From contig NZ_CP195100.1 of assembly GCF_051175315.1 (NCBI RefSeq), positions 3,472,001-3,536,000 of the forward strand: a stretch of 64,000 nt of DNA, given 5' to 3'. Shown in pieces: positions 37,241-45,680 of this stretch. Under the pieces are notes generated by a model that worked only from the letters and a program-made list of their open reading frames with translations, did no database searches and was not told the DNA's origin. A program made the translations under genes and the position numbers. The stretch comes from Tundrisphaera sp051175315 (GTDB lineage: Bacteria; Planctomycetota; Planctomycetia; Isosphaerales; Isosphaeraceae). Each line of letters begins with the position of its first letter. Within the stretch, counting starts at the first letter, position 1.

Positions 37241-38524
37241 ATGACATACGATCGGGCGGTGCGGCGGGAAGTCGGCGCGCTTTTTCTGGGGTCGAGACTC
37301 GGTCGTCCGGGCCATGCCTGTCAGCCCGATCGCGCCGATGATGCCGGCCTGTCGCCTCGTCCCGCCTGGCGCGGGTGGATCGGGGCCCTGGGTTTGCTCC
37401 TCCTCCTCGCCACGGGCGGTCCCGCCGACGGGGCCGAGCCGGAACTCCCCCGTCTCCGATCCCACGTCGAGACCCTCGCCTCGCCCGAGTTCGCCGGGCG
37501 TCGGGGAGAAGGGGCCGCCAGGTCCCGAGACTACATCCTCGCCGAGTTCCGGCGCCTCGGTCTCGCTCCGCTGTTCGGGGAGTCGTACACCCAGGAGATC
37601 CCGGACGCGAACACCGGCGAGGTCCTTGGGGTGAACGTCGCCGCCCGGATCCCGGGGACGGACCCCGCCCTCCGCGACGAGTGGGTCGTGCTCGGCGTCC
37701 ACTACGACCACCTCGGGTCCAGGGATGGGTTCTACTTCCCGGGTGCCGACGACAACGCCTCGGGCGTGGCCATGATGCTCGAAGTGGCCCGGTCGATCGC
37801 CGAAGGCCCGGAGAAGCCCCGCAGGGGGATCGCCTTCGTCGGGTTCGACCTGGAAGAGGTCGGGCCGAAGGGGGAATTCGGCCTCCGCGGGTCGCGCTAC
37901 TTCGCCAACCACTCGCCGATCCCGATCGACCAGATCCGCCTGTTCGTGACCGCCGACATGATCGGCCGGGCGTTGGGCGGGGTTTGCCTCTCGAAAGTCT
38001 TCGTCCTGGGCAGCGAGCACGCCCCCGGCCTCCGCCCCTGGATCGCCGACGCGGCGAAGGGCCGGCCGGCCGAGGTGGCCCTGCTGGGGGCGGACATGCT
38101 GGTGATCGACCGCAGCGACTACGGGCCGTTCCTGTCGCGGAGCGTCCCGTTCCTGTTTTTCACAACCGGCGAGAATCCGGTCTACCACACGCCGCGAGAC
38201 GTCGCCGAGACGCTGGACTACCCCAAGTTCGAGGCCATCAGCCGGATCATCATGGGGGTGATCCGAGAGTCCACGCGGGCCGAAAAGATGCCCACCTGGT
38301 CGGCGGTCCCCGATCATCCGGTGGCCGAGGCACTGGCCGTCCGAGACGTCCTCCGCATCCTGATCGAGAACCGCGACCGGCTCAAGATCGGCCAGACGCA
38401 ACTCTTCCTGATGAGGAACTGCCTCCGGGTCATCGACGGGATCGAGGAACGCAGGGCGATGACCCCGGCGGAGCGCACCGGCATCGTCCGGGTGGCCCAG
38501 GTCGTCCTGTTCACGGTCTTCTGA
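37241..38524 (+). CDS. M28 family zinc peptidase, membrane-anchored or secreted
   Basis: A 427-residue metallo-aminopeptidase. The zinc-binding set of family M28 is complete: His in GVHYDH, Asp in GADDNASG, Glu-Glu in DLEEVG, Asp in TADMIG and His in NPVYHTPRD. The hydrophobic segment WIGALGLLLLLATGG begins about residue 46, so the product has either a long cytoplasmic N-tail with a membrane anchor, or a later unusual start. The ATG at 37241 has only a weak ribosome site, and no better start was found in frame. It ends 15 bases from the convergent propeller gene. Confidence 0.87.
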   Translation: MTYDRAVRREVGALFLGSRLGRPGHACQPDRADDAGLSPRPAWRGWIGALGLLLLLATGGPADGAEPELPRLRSHVETLASPEFAGRRGEGAARSRDYILAEFRRLGLAPLFGESYTQEIPDANTGEVLGVNVAARIPGTDPALRDEWVVLGVHYDHLGSRDGFYFPGADDNASGVAMMLEVARSIAEGPEKPRRGIAFVGFDLEEVGPKGEFGLRGSRYFANHSPIPIDQIRLFVTADMIGRALGGVCLSKVFVLGSEHAPGLRPWIADAAKGRPAEVALLGADMLVIDRSDYGPFLSRSVPFLFFTTGENPVYHTPRDVAETLDYPKFEAISRIIMGVIRESTRAEKMPTWSAVPDHPVAEALAVRDVLRILIENRDRLKIGQTQLFLMRNCLRVIDGIEERRAMTPAERTGIVRVAQVVLFTVF

Positions 38525-38539
38525 GCCGGACCGCGGCGA

Positions 38540-40501
38540 TCAGGGCAGGGGGTCGGGCGGCGGGAAGACGCGACGGCCCCGAACCGGAGGATCCGCCGGA
38601 CGGTCGGGCGGGGCGGGGAACCGGTTGCGGGGCGGGGGCAGGACCGGTTCCTCGATGTTCCCGAATCGGCCGTTGAGGACCCCCGGCCGGATCGCGTCGA
38701 ATCCCAGTCCCTGGATCGGGTCGGGGGTGAAGCGATCGTGGGAGGCCGCTGCGGCGTCAGGCTCCCCCCTGGCCTGGGCGGCGGCCAGGTCGCGAAGACG
38801 GGTCGCCCTCTCGGCGAGCGTGGCGACCCAACCCGGCCCGGGGCGGGGATCGGCCGTCAAGACCGCCCGCAGACCGACCCATTCCAGGCGGGAGGCCGGT
38901 TTCGGTTCGATCGACCGGAGATAGTTGATCATCCGGCCCGCCCGGTCGAACTCACCCAGGCCCAGAGCGATCTGGGCCCGAAGCCCGAGCAGGGCCAAAC
39001 GCCGTTCCGGAGCGTCGGCCGAGGGCTCGCCACGATCCAGGTCGGCCCGGGCCGCCGCATAATCCTCACTGAGAACGTCGAAGAAGAGCCGAGCCTCACC
39101 CAGGAGGGCCCCGAGTCGCGGGTCGGCATCGGGCAGGTCCGACGGACGGTCGCACAGGCTCCGACCCATCAGCGAGACGCGGCGGATCCGCTGGGGCACG
39201 TCCCCGACCGGGCCGAGTTCTCCCGGATAGGGCAGGATCGTGGGGCTGTCGCCCGCCTGGGCGCGGGCCGGCCGCGACGCCAGGGCCTTCCGGGCCGCAT
39301 CGATCATCAAGGTCACCCACGAGGCGCGGGCGAAATCGTCGGGGACGATCGCGCGGAGATCCTGATCGCGTCCGTCGTAGGAGAGGAGGATGGGGGGCGA
39401 GAGGAACTCGTCCCGGGCGAAGCGGGCCGCCAGCCTCCCGCCCTTCGGCGACAGCGCAATCGAGCGGATCGGCAGGGCGGGGTCGAGGATCACCATCCGG
39501 TTCCGGACCAGGACCTCGCGCGGGCGGTACCACTCGATGTGATGAGCCCGGGCCCCGACCGACATCGACCAGAACAGGTCATCCCCCTCGCGGTCGATCG
39601 AGAACGACAGGCCTTCGATCTCCCGGCCCACGGGGATGGAGGTCTCCGCCGCCAGTGCCCGGATCGTTTCTATCTGACCATTATCGGTCCGGACCCGCAC
39701 CAGGTCGACCGGCCGCATCGGCCGGTCGAACCGGATCTGATTCTGCCGGGCCCCGAACACCGCCGTCACCAGTCCTTCGCGCGTCCACAAGGCCGGGGAC
39801 GTCGCCTTGCCCACCTCGCAGAGGGGCTTGGCACGGCCCAGGGCCGAATCCAGCACCGCCAGGGATTGCCCCGATTCGCTCGGGATGAAGCAGGCGAGTT
39901 GAGGTCCGGTCGGCGACCAGGAGGGCAGGCTGCCCCCGGGGATGAGGTTGACCTGCCGCCCTTCCTCGACGTGGAGGATGGCCAGGCCCAGGGTCGGACC
40001 CTGCGGGACCGCGACATAGCGGCCATCGGGGCTCCAGGCAATCGACTCGCCCGCGATCCGCTCGACCTCCTCGCGCGTGCCCGGGAACGGTCGGGTCCCG
40101 ACCAGTCGACTGCGGGCCGGCCCTTCCCAGATGACGACCTCGATCACCTCCGGATCGTCGCCGCGACGTCCGAAGGCCACCGCCCGCCCGTCGGGGCTCC
40201 ACGACGGGCCGAGGATCAGGTCGGGCGACTCGTCGACCAGGTGCGAGAGCCGGCCGTCGACGCGAGTCACCCAGAGTTGATCCCGATTCTCGAAATCCGG
40301 AGCCGCCGGGTCCGTGGGGGGGGCGGCGACGCCCGAAGTGCCGAACAGCCACCCCGGCTCGCTTGCGACGGCCTCGGGCCGGACCCGGGCCGTGTAGGCG
40401 ATCCAGGCGCCGTCGGGGGACCAGCCGATCCGCTGATCGAGGTCGGCCCCATAGGTCGTGGCCGATCCCAGGAGGAGCGAGGCGAGCAGGGCGATTCTCA
40501 T
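38540..40501 (-). CDS. Secreted TolB-like beta-propeller protein
   Basis: A 653-residue exported protein with a signal peptide ending TYG-AD. The first 380 residues contain repeated WSPDG units (IGWSPDGAWIAYTAR, SWSPDGRAVAFGRR, AWSPDGRYVAVP), the hallmark of TolB/WD40-like PD40 propellers. A helical, tetratricopeptide-like region follows (about 470-590: LALLGLRAQIALGLGEFDRA), then a Pro/Arg-rich tail. It is presumably a periplasmic binding protein; no enzyme motif is visible. The start at 40501 is set by the signal peptide. Confidence 0.85.
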   Translation of the reverse strand: MRIALLASLLLGSATTYGADLDQRIGWSPDGAWIAYTARVRPEAVASEPGWLFGTSGVAAPPTDPAAPDFENRDQLWVTRVDGRLSHLVDESPDLILGPSWSPDGRAVAFGRRGDDPEVIEVVIWEGPARSRLVGTRPFPGTREEVERIAGESIAWSPDGRYVAVPQGPTLGLAILHVEEGRQVNLIPGGSLPSWSPTGPQLACFIPSESGQSLAVLDSALGRAKPLCEVGKATSPALWTREGLVTAVFGARQNQIRFDRPMRPVDLVRVRTDNGQIETIRALAAETSIPVGREIEGLSFSIDREGDDLFWSMSVGARAHHIEWYRPREVLVRNRMVILDPALPIRSIALSPKGGRLAARFARDEFLSPPILLSYDGRDQDLRAIVPDDFARASWVTLMIDAARKALASRPARAQAGDSPTILPYPGELGPVGDVPQRIRRVSLMGRSLCDRPSDLPDADPRLGALLGEARLFFDVLSEDYAAARADLDRGEPSADAPERRLALLGLRAQIALGLGEFDRAGRMINYLRSIEPKPASRLEWVGLRAVLTADPRPGPGWVATLAERATRLRDLAAAQARGEPDAAAASHDRFTPDPIQGLGFDAIRPGVLNGRFGNIEEPVLPPPRNRFPAPPDRPADPPVRGRRVFPPPDPLP

Positions 40502-40583
40502 CGGGCGGGTCGTCCCCAGGATGCGGGCCGGGCCCTCAGGAATAAGGCGGGACGGCCGAGGCCGGCGGGCGCACCCGTGTCGT

Positions 40584-40589
40584 ATTATA
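40584..40589 (-). promoter_or_regulatory. Consensus -10 (TATAAT) for the propeller gene
   Basis: On the minus strand these bases read TATAAT, about 80 bases before the gene start at 40501. No good -35 is seen at 16-18 bases. Confidence 0.35.
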
Positions 40590-40624
40590 AAGGATCGCTC
40601 ATCCGGAGGAAGGGCACACCCGCG

Positions 40625-40720
40625 ATGATTCCGGTTTTGCGGGCGGTGCGGATTAAGCCAACGCCGTGCACTGAAGAAATTTGGGGACCCTGGCAAGCTG
40701 ATTTGACGCGTCCCAGCTGA
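40625..40720 (+). CDS. Possible 31-codon leader ORF
   Basis: ATG at 40625 is preceded by GGAGGAAGG (40605-40613). The frame runs 31 codons to a TGA at 40718 (MIPVLRAVRIKPTPCTEEIW onward). The ribosome site is among the strongest in the window, but the codons are less biased than in neighbouring genes. It may be a leader peptide, an unknown small protein or chance. Confidence 0.25.
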   Translation: MIPVLRAVRIKPTPCTEEIWGPWQADLTRPS

Positions 40721-40730
40721 GGTGTAAAGT
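40703..40730 (+). promoter_or_regulatory. Upstream promoter candidate of the FAS-like cluster
   Basis: TTGACG (40703-40708), a 16-base spacer and TAAAGT (40725-40730). Confidence 0.45.
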
Positions 40731-40776
40731 TGCCTGACGACTCCGGCGGACCAGGATGAGGGGCGATCGGCTTCCC

Positions 40777-40805
40777 TTGCCAGGGCGGCGCCGCCTCTCT
40801 ACAAT
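40777..40805 (+). promoter_or_regulatory. Main promoter candidate of the FAS-like cluster
   Basis: TTGCCA (40777-40782), a 17-base spacer and TACAAT (40800-40805). Spacing is optimal and the -10 is 5 of 6. It gives a leader of roughly 90 bases before the first dehydratase. Confidence 0.6.
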
Positions 40806-40902
40806 GTCCGACTTGTCATGGGATTGCGATGATTCGAGTTCCATCGATCGGGGCTCGGTTCTCGGTGTTCGAGGAATTCGCCAGCCAGTTCCGGGGCTCT
40901 CC

Positions 40903-41451
40903 ATGAGATTTGTCCTCATCGATCGCATCACCGAACTCCATCCCGGCCAATCGCTGGTCGCCACCAAGAATCTTTCGCTGGCGGAAGAGTACCTGGCGGA
41001 CCACTTCCCGGGCTTCCCCGTCATGCCGGGCGTCCTGATGCTCGAAGCCTTGACCCAGTCCGGCGCCTGGCTGCTCCGCGACATGGAAGACTTCGCGCAC
41101 AGCGTGATCGTGCTCAAGAAGGCCAAGATGATCAAGTACGGGAGCTTCGTCGAGCCCGGTCGGCAGCTCCAGCTCAAGGTTACGCTGGCCTCGCACGACG
41201 AGCGGGACGCGGTGTTCAAGGGTGAAGGGGTGATCGACGGCCAGACCATGGTGAAGGGCCAGCTGACGCTCACGCGATTCAATCTCCGCGACCGCGACCC
41301 GCAGCTGCACACGACCGACGCCTCGATCGTGGCCGGCCTCCGCGACCTGTTCGCGACCCTCCGCAAGGGGTCCGTGGGCGCCAGGGCCCTGGTCAAGGCC
41401 GCTCAAACGGAGCCGGCCGTCGCGACGGTGGTCGAGTCGGCGGGCCGCTGA
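40903..41451 (+). CDS. FabZ-like 3-hydroxyacyl-ACP dehydratase (first of two)
   Basis: A hot-dog-fold dehydratase of 182 residues. The FabZ active site is intact, with His34 in DHFPGFPVMPG and Glu48 in LMLEALTQSG at the standard 14-residue spacing. It has about 30-40 extra C-terminal residues compared with housekeeping FabZ (about 145 aa), a sign of a specialised paralogue. The ATG at 40903 with GGGG at 40893 is preferred over an upstream in-frame ATG because it gives the family N-terminus. It is the first gene of the dehydratase-ACP-dehydratase-KS-KS cluster. Confidence 0.9.
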   Translation: MRFVLIDRITELHPGQSLVATKNLSLAEEYLADHFPGFPVMPGVLMLEALTQSGAWLLRDMEDFAHSVIVLKKAKMIKYGSFVEPGRQLQLKVTLASHDERDAVFKGEGVIDGQTMVKGQLTLTRFNLRDRDPQLHTTDASIVAGLRDLFATLRKGSVGARALVKAAQTEPAVATVVESAGR

Positions 41452-41720
41452 ATGGCGGGATGGGAGATGGGGGAGGGCAGGGGCCGGCGGTGATGAGGTT
41501 GCAAGGATCGTCGAAATCCATCAAGATGAGCGTGCAATGGAACGCCGGCCGGTCACGCACGAAGCCTTCCCCTCGCGCCCCGCATCCGCGATCAGTCCCG
41601 CCCCGGTTGAAGTTGCACGCCAGAAACTGCCGACGATGATCGGGTTGGCCCGTTGGACGGCGGTCGGGGACTGTCCCCATCGTGGGTTCCCGTTTGGTGT
41701 TCCCCCATTCCGAGGATAAC

Positions 41721-42107
41721 ATGCCGACGCACGACGAGATCTATCAGAAGGTTCAGGCCACGCTGGTCGACGCCCTGGGCGTGGACGAAGAGGATGTCAC
41801 CCGGGACGCGACCCTCCAGGGCGACCTCGGGGCCGAGTCGATCGACTTCCTCGACATCGTGTTCCGCCTGGAGCGCAACTTCGGCATCAAGATCCCTCGC
41901 GGCGAACTCTTCCCCGAGAACGTGGTCACCGACCCCGATATGATCGCCGATGGGAAGCTCACCGCCAAGGGGATGGACGAGCTGAAGGCCCGGATGCCCT
42001 ACGCCGACTTGAGCGGCTTCGCCGCCGACCCGGACGTGGAGCGGATCGGCGACCTGTACACCGTCGACATGCTGGTCCACTACGTGTCCAGCAAGCTGGC
42101 GGCCTGA
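41721..42107 (+). CDS. Acyl carrier protein with long insertion
   Basis: A 128-residue acyl carrier protein. The phosphopantetheine site is DLGAESID with Ser40. Helices I and II are normal (GIKIPRGEL closes helix II). About 35 extra residues (ENVVTDPDMIADGKLTAKGM onward) lie before the last helix (YTVDMLVHYVSSKL), so it is half as long again as a housekeeping ACP. GAGGA (41712-41716) precedes the ATG. It is presumably the carrier for the two dehydratases and the ketosynthase pair around it. Confidence 0.9.
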   Translation: MPTHDEIYQKVQATLVDALGVDEEDVTRDATLQGDLGAESIDFLDIVFRLERNFGIKIPRGELFPENVVTDPDMIADGKLTAKGMDELKARMPYADLSGFAADPDVERIGDLYTVDMLVHYVSSKLAA

Positions 42108-42289
42108 TCTCGATCGCGTCGCGTCGGGTCTCCTGGCGAGGTGAGCGGGCGAATCTCGGCCCGCTCCATCGCGCCGGATCCATGTTCCCCACGCCGAACG
42201 GCGTCTGATTCCCCCTGGCGACGGCTTCGACGGATTTCGCTCCGGCCCAGTGCCGACGATCCCGTCTCCCTGATGGGTGACCACCGATC

Positions 42290-42844
42290 ATGCGATGGAT
42301 CTGGATCGATAAATTCCTCGACTTCCACAGCGGCAAGTTCGCCCGGGCGATCAAGAATTTGACGCTGGCCGAGGAACACCTGCACGACCATTACCCCGGC
42401 TACCCGGTCATGCCGGCCTCCCTGATCATCGAGGGGCTGGCGCAGACGGGCGGCATCCTGGTCGGCGAGGCGGGCGGGTTCGTCGAGAAGGTGGTGCTGG
42501 CGAAGATCCCCCGCGCCGAGTTCTTCGGCGTGGCGTGTGCCGGTGACCAACTGGTCTACGAGGTCACCTTGACCGACCTCCGGGCCGAAGGGGCCGTGGT
42601 CGAGGCCAAGGCCTTCCTGGGAGGCGAACTCCTGGCCGACACCGAGATCGTCTTCGCCCATCTCGACAATACCAGGGCCAACCAGATCTTCGGCCCCAAG
42701 AACTTCGTGTTCACCCAGCAGTTGCTGGGCGTCCTCGACCTGGCCAAGGCCCAGGCCCGGGCCAAAGATGCAGAGGCGGCCGCTGCCCTGCCCGCGTCGT
42801 CCAACGGCGACCTTGAACACAACCCTTCCCCGACATCGAGCTGA
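42290..42844 (+). CDS. FabZ-like 3-hydroxyacyl-ACP dehydratase (second of two)
   Basis: A 184-residue paralogue of the first dehydratase. His34 (DHYPGYPVMPAS) and Glu48 (IIEGLAQTGG) are kept, so it should be active, although the Gly after PVMP is Ala-Ser here. The C-terminal 40 residues (AKAQARAKDAEAAAALPAS) are low-complexity and Ala-rich. Two diverged dehydratases in one cluster could serve different chain lengths or form a heterodimer. Confidence 0.9.
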   Translation: MRWIWIDKFLDFHSGKFARAIKNLTLAEEHLHDHYPGYPVMPASLIIEGLAQTGGILVGEAGGFVEKVVLAKIPRAEFFGVACAGDQLVYEVTLTDLRAEGAVVEAKAFLGGELLADTEIVFAHLDNTRANQIFGPKNFVFTQQLLGVLDLAKAQARAKDAEAAAALPASSNGDLEHNPSPTSS

Positions 42845-42926
42845 TCGACCCGAATCCCCGAGCGTCGCGGAGCGTCCCGGACCGACGACTCGGCCGATAC
42901 CCGGCGGAGGCTGACGAGAATTCCCC

Positions 42927-44252
42927 ATGGCCCGTTCCGAACGTCGAGTCGTCATCACCGGTCTGGGCCTCGTCACCCCGGTGGGCATCGGGGTGGATCC
43001 GTTCTGGGCCTCCCTGATCGAAGGTCGAGGCGCCATCCGCAAGATCGGCGCCTTCCCGGTCGAAGGCCTGCCCAATGACATCGCCGCCGAGATCCCCCAG
43101 CTCGACAAGAAAGCCATGGCCGAGCTGGCGATCCCCAGGGTCCGCAAGGCCCTGACGCGAAGCCTCAAATACATGGCCCGCGACATCCAGCTCGCCGTGG
43201 CGGGGGCTTTCCTGGCCATGACCGACGCCGGGCTCGCCGACGGCGGGTTTGATCCGACCCGGATCGGCGTCGACCTCGGGGCCGGGCTGATCTCCACGGA
43301 ACTCGACGAGCTGGCCCCGGCCATCGACGTCGGCTTCCAGGGCGGCGGGGCATTCGACTACAGCGCCTACGGTCGCGAGGGGATCGAGAAGATCACCCCG
43401 ATCTGGCTGCTGAAGTACCTGCCCAACATGCTCGCCTGCCACATCTCGATCCTGATGGATTGCCAGGGGCCGAGCAACACGATCACCGAGGCGGAGGCGG
43501 CCTCCAACGTCGCCATCGGCGAGGCGGCGCGGATCATCGCCCGCGACCGGGCCGACATCATGATCTCGGGCGGGGCGGACAGCAAGATCCATCCCCTCAG
43601 CCTGATCCGGATGAGCCTGCTCGACCAGATGACCCGGTGGTCCGGCGAACCGGCCCGCGCCTGCCGGCCGTTCGACACGGAACGCGACGGCTGGGTGCCC
43701 GGCGAAGGGGCGGGGATCCTCGTCCTCGAAGAGCGCGACCACGCGATCGCCCGCGGCGCGACCATCTACGGCGAGATCCTCGGCTTCGGCTCGGGCTGCG
43801 ACGCGAACCCGCGCGGCGGGCTCGACCCCGACGGCGTCGGCACCGAGATCGCCATGAAGGCCGCCCTCCGCGATGCCGGTCTGGAGCCCTCCGCGATCGG
43901 CCATGTCAACGCCCACGGTGCGGCCACCGGGACGTCGGACCTCGCCGAAGCCCGGGCCATCCGCCGCGTCTTCGGCGACTCCCCCGGAGTGCCCGTCACG
44001 GCCCTCAAGGGTTATATGGGCAACATGGTCTCGGGCAGCGGGGCCGTGGAGCTGATCGCCAGCCTCCTCGGCGTCAACCGCGGCCTGATCCCCTCGGTGC
44101 TCAACTGCGACCATCCCGATCCGGAGTGCGGCATCGATGTGGTGACGGGCTCGGCCCGGCCCACCGATAATCCGACCTTCCTCACGACCAACCTCACCCG
44201 ACACGGGCAAGCCGCGGCGCTGATCGTTCGCGGAGGCCCCGGGGCCGACTGA
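42927..44252 (+). CDS. Ketosynthase homologue lacking active-site Cys (chain-length-factor-like)
   Basis: A 441-residue thiolase-fold protein of the FabF/KS family. Aligned without gaps from GPS to AIGEAARII, the catalytic Cys is Glu190 (TEAEAAS). The first His is kept in NAHGAATGTSD. The second His, normally in GHxxGAAG, is Asn366 (GYMGNMVSGSG). It therefore cannot do normal condensation. It resembles the KS-beta or chain-length-factor subunits of type II polyketide synthases, where Cys is replaced by Gln. The partner would be the intact KS encoded 27 bases downstream. Whether it only shapes the acyl tunnel or also decarboxylates malonyl-ACP cannot be told. Confidence 0.88.
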   Translation: MARSERRVVITGLGLVTPVGIGVDPFWASLIEGRGAIRKIGAFPVEGLPNDIAAEIPQLDKKAMAELAIPRVRKALTRSLKYMARDIQLAVAGAFLAMTDAGLADGGFDPTRIGVDLGAGLISTELDELAPAIDVGFQGGGAFDYSAYGREGIEKITPIWLLKYLPNMLACHISILMDCQGPSNTITEAEAASNVAIGEAARIIARDRADIMISGGADSKIHPLSLIRMSLLDQMTRWSGEPARACRPFDTERDGWVPGEGAGILVLEERDHAIARGATIYGEILGFGSGCDANPRGGLDPDGVGTEIAMKAALRDAGLEPSAIGHVNAHGAATGTSDLAEARAIRRVFGDSPGVPVTALKGYMGNMVSGSGAVELIASLLGVNRGLIPSVLNCDHPDPECGIDVVTGSARPTDNPTFLTTNLTRHGQAAALIVRGGPGAD

Positions 44253-44279
44253 GCCACTACGACTGGAGCCTTCGAAGCG

Positions 44280-45575
44280 ATGAAATTCCTGCATCGTCGA
44301 GTCGTCGTGACGGGGATGGGGATGGTGACCCCGGTCGGCCGCGATCTCGAATCCACCTGGACCTCCCTTCGCGAGGCGCGGAGCGGGGTCGGCCTGATCA
44401 CGCTGTTCGACGCCGCCAGCTTCCCCACCCGGATTGCGGCCGAGGCCAGCGGCTTCGCCCTGTCCGATTACGTTTCCGATGCGGAACGCTGGGCCGAGTA
44501 CAATCGCAACACCAAGTTCGCCATCGCCGCCGCCCGGATGGCGATGGACGACTCGGGGCTGGAAGACTACCCGGCCCTGGATCGGTCCCGTTTCGGGATC
44601 TACCTCGGCTCGGGCGAAGGGCAGCAGGACTTCCCCCGGTTCGTCAGCCTCGTCCACCGGTCGTCGCGGGATGGCCGGGTCGACACCGCCAACTTCACCA
44701 AGCATGGCGTCCACGAACTCCACGCGATCCACGAGGCCGAGCAGGAGCCGGGGACGCCGGCCGGCCATCTCGCCGGGATCTTCGGGGCCCGGGGGCCGAA
44801 CGCGAATTGCCTGACGGCCTGCGCCGCCAGCTCGCAGGCGATCGGCGAGGCGACCGAGATCATCCGCCGGGGCGATGCCGACGTCATGCTCTCGGGCGGG
44901 ACGCACAGCATGATCCACCCGTTCGGGGTGACCGGCTTCAACCTGCTCACCGCCCTGTCGACCCGCAACGACGAGCCGGCCCGGGCCAGCCGCCCCTTCG
45001 ACCGCGATCGGGACGGGTTCATCCTCGGCGAAGGCTCGGGGATGCTCCTACTCGAAGAGCTGGAGCATGCCAAGGCACGCGGAGCCAAAATTTACGGCGA
45101 GGTGGCCGGATACGGCTCCACCGCCGATGCCTTCCGGCTGACCGACACCCACGACGAGGGCCGCGGGGGCATCGCCTGCATCCGCCAGGCGATGGCCGAT
45201 GCCGGGCTGAATTACGATGATGTCGACTACATCAACGCCCACGGGACCAGCACGTCGGTCAACGACTCGATCGAGACCCTGGCCATCAAGAAGTCGTTCG
45301 GCGACCAGGCCTACAAGGTGCCCGTTTCCAGCACCAAGAGCATGATGGGCCACCTCATCGCCGCCGCCGGCAGCGTCGAGGCGATCGTCTGCCTGCTGAC
45401 GATCCGCGATGGCGTCGTCCCCCCCACGGTGAACCTCGACCATCCCGGCGAGGATTGCGACCTCGACTACATCCCCCACGAGTCCAGGGACCGGAAAGTG
45501 GATGTCACCCTTTCCAACAGCTTCGGATTCGGGGGGCAGAATATCACCCTGATCCTCCGGCGTTTCGCCGGCTGA
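44280..45575 (+). CDS. 3-oxoacyl-ACP synthase, intact (KS-alpha partner)
   Basis: A 431-residue FabF-type ketosynthase with the full Cys-His-His triad: Cys181 in LTACAASSQAIGEA, His in NAHGTSTSVND and His in MMGHLIAAAGS. It should condense malonyl-ACP with an acyl chain. It directly follows the Cys-less homologue, the order seen for a KS heterodimer in type II polyketide and aryl-polyene systems. Sequence divergence from housekeeping FabF, such as the YNRNTKFAIAAARMAM region, and the paired partner argue for a specialised product. Confidence 0.92.
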   Translation: MKFLHRRVVVTGMGMVTPVGRDLESTWTSLREARSGVGLITLFDAASFPTRIAAEASGFALSDYVSDAERWAEYNRNTKFAIAAARMAMDDSGLEDYPALDRSRFGIYLGSGEGQQDFPRFVSLVHRSSRDGRVDTANFTKHGVHELHAIHEAEQEPGTPAGHLAGIFGARGPNANCLTACAASSQAIGEATEIIRRGDADVMLSGGTHSMIHPFGVTGFNLLTALSTRNDEPARASRPFDRDRDGFILGEGSGMLLLEELEHAKARGAKIYGEVAGYGSTADAFRLTDTHDEGRGGIACIRQAMADAGLNYDDVDYINAHGTSTSVNDSIETLAIKKSFGDQAYKVPVSSTKSMMGHLIAAAGSVEAIVCLLTIRDGVVPPTVNLDHPGEDCDLDYIPHESRDRKVDVTLSNSFGFGGQNITLILRRFAG

Positions 45576-45680
45576 TCGAGCCAGACGACATACCGACCCG
45601 ACGACTTCCCTCGTCGGGCGGTCGCCCAGTGAACGACCCCACGAATCTCCCACCCGGCGAACGCCCTCGGAGCCCCTCTC

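Larger units (their letters stand above)
40502..40902. other. 400-base divergent control region of the FAS-like cluster
   Basis: The gap between the propeller gene (minus) and the first dehydratase gene (plus). It holds an AT-rich patch at 40583-40592, a short ORF at 40625-40720 with a strong ribosome site, and two promoter matches reading rightward (40703 and 40777). Each is listed separately. Confidence 0.6.
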
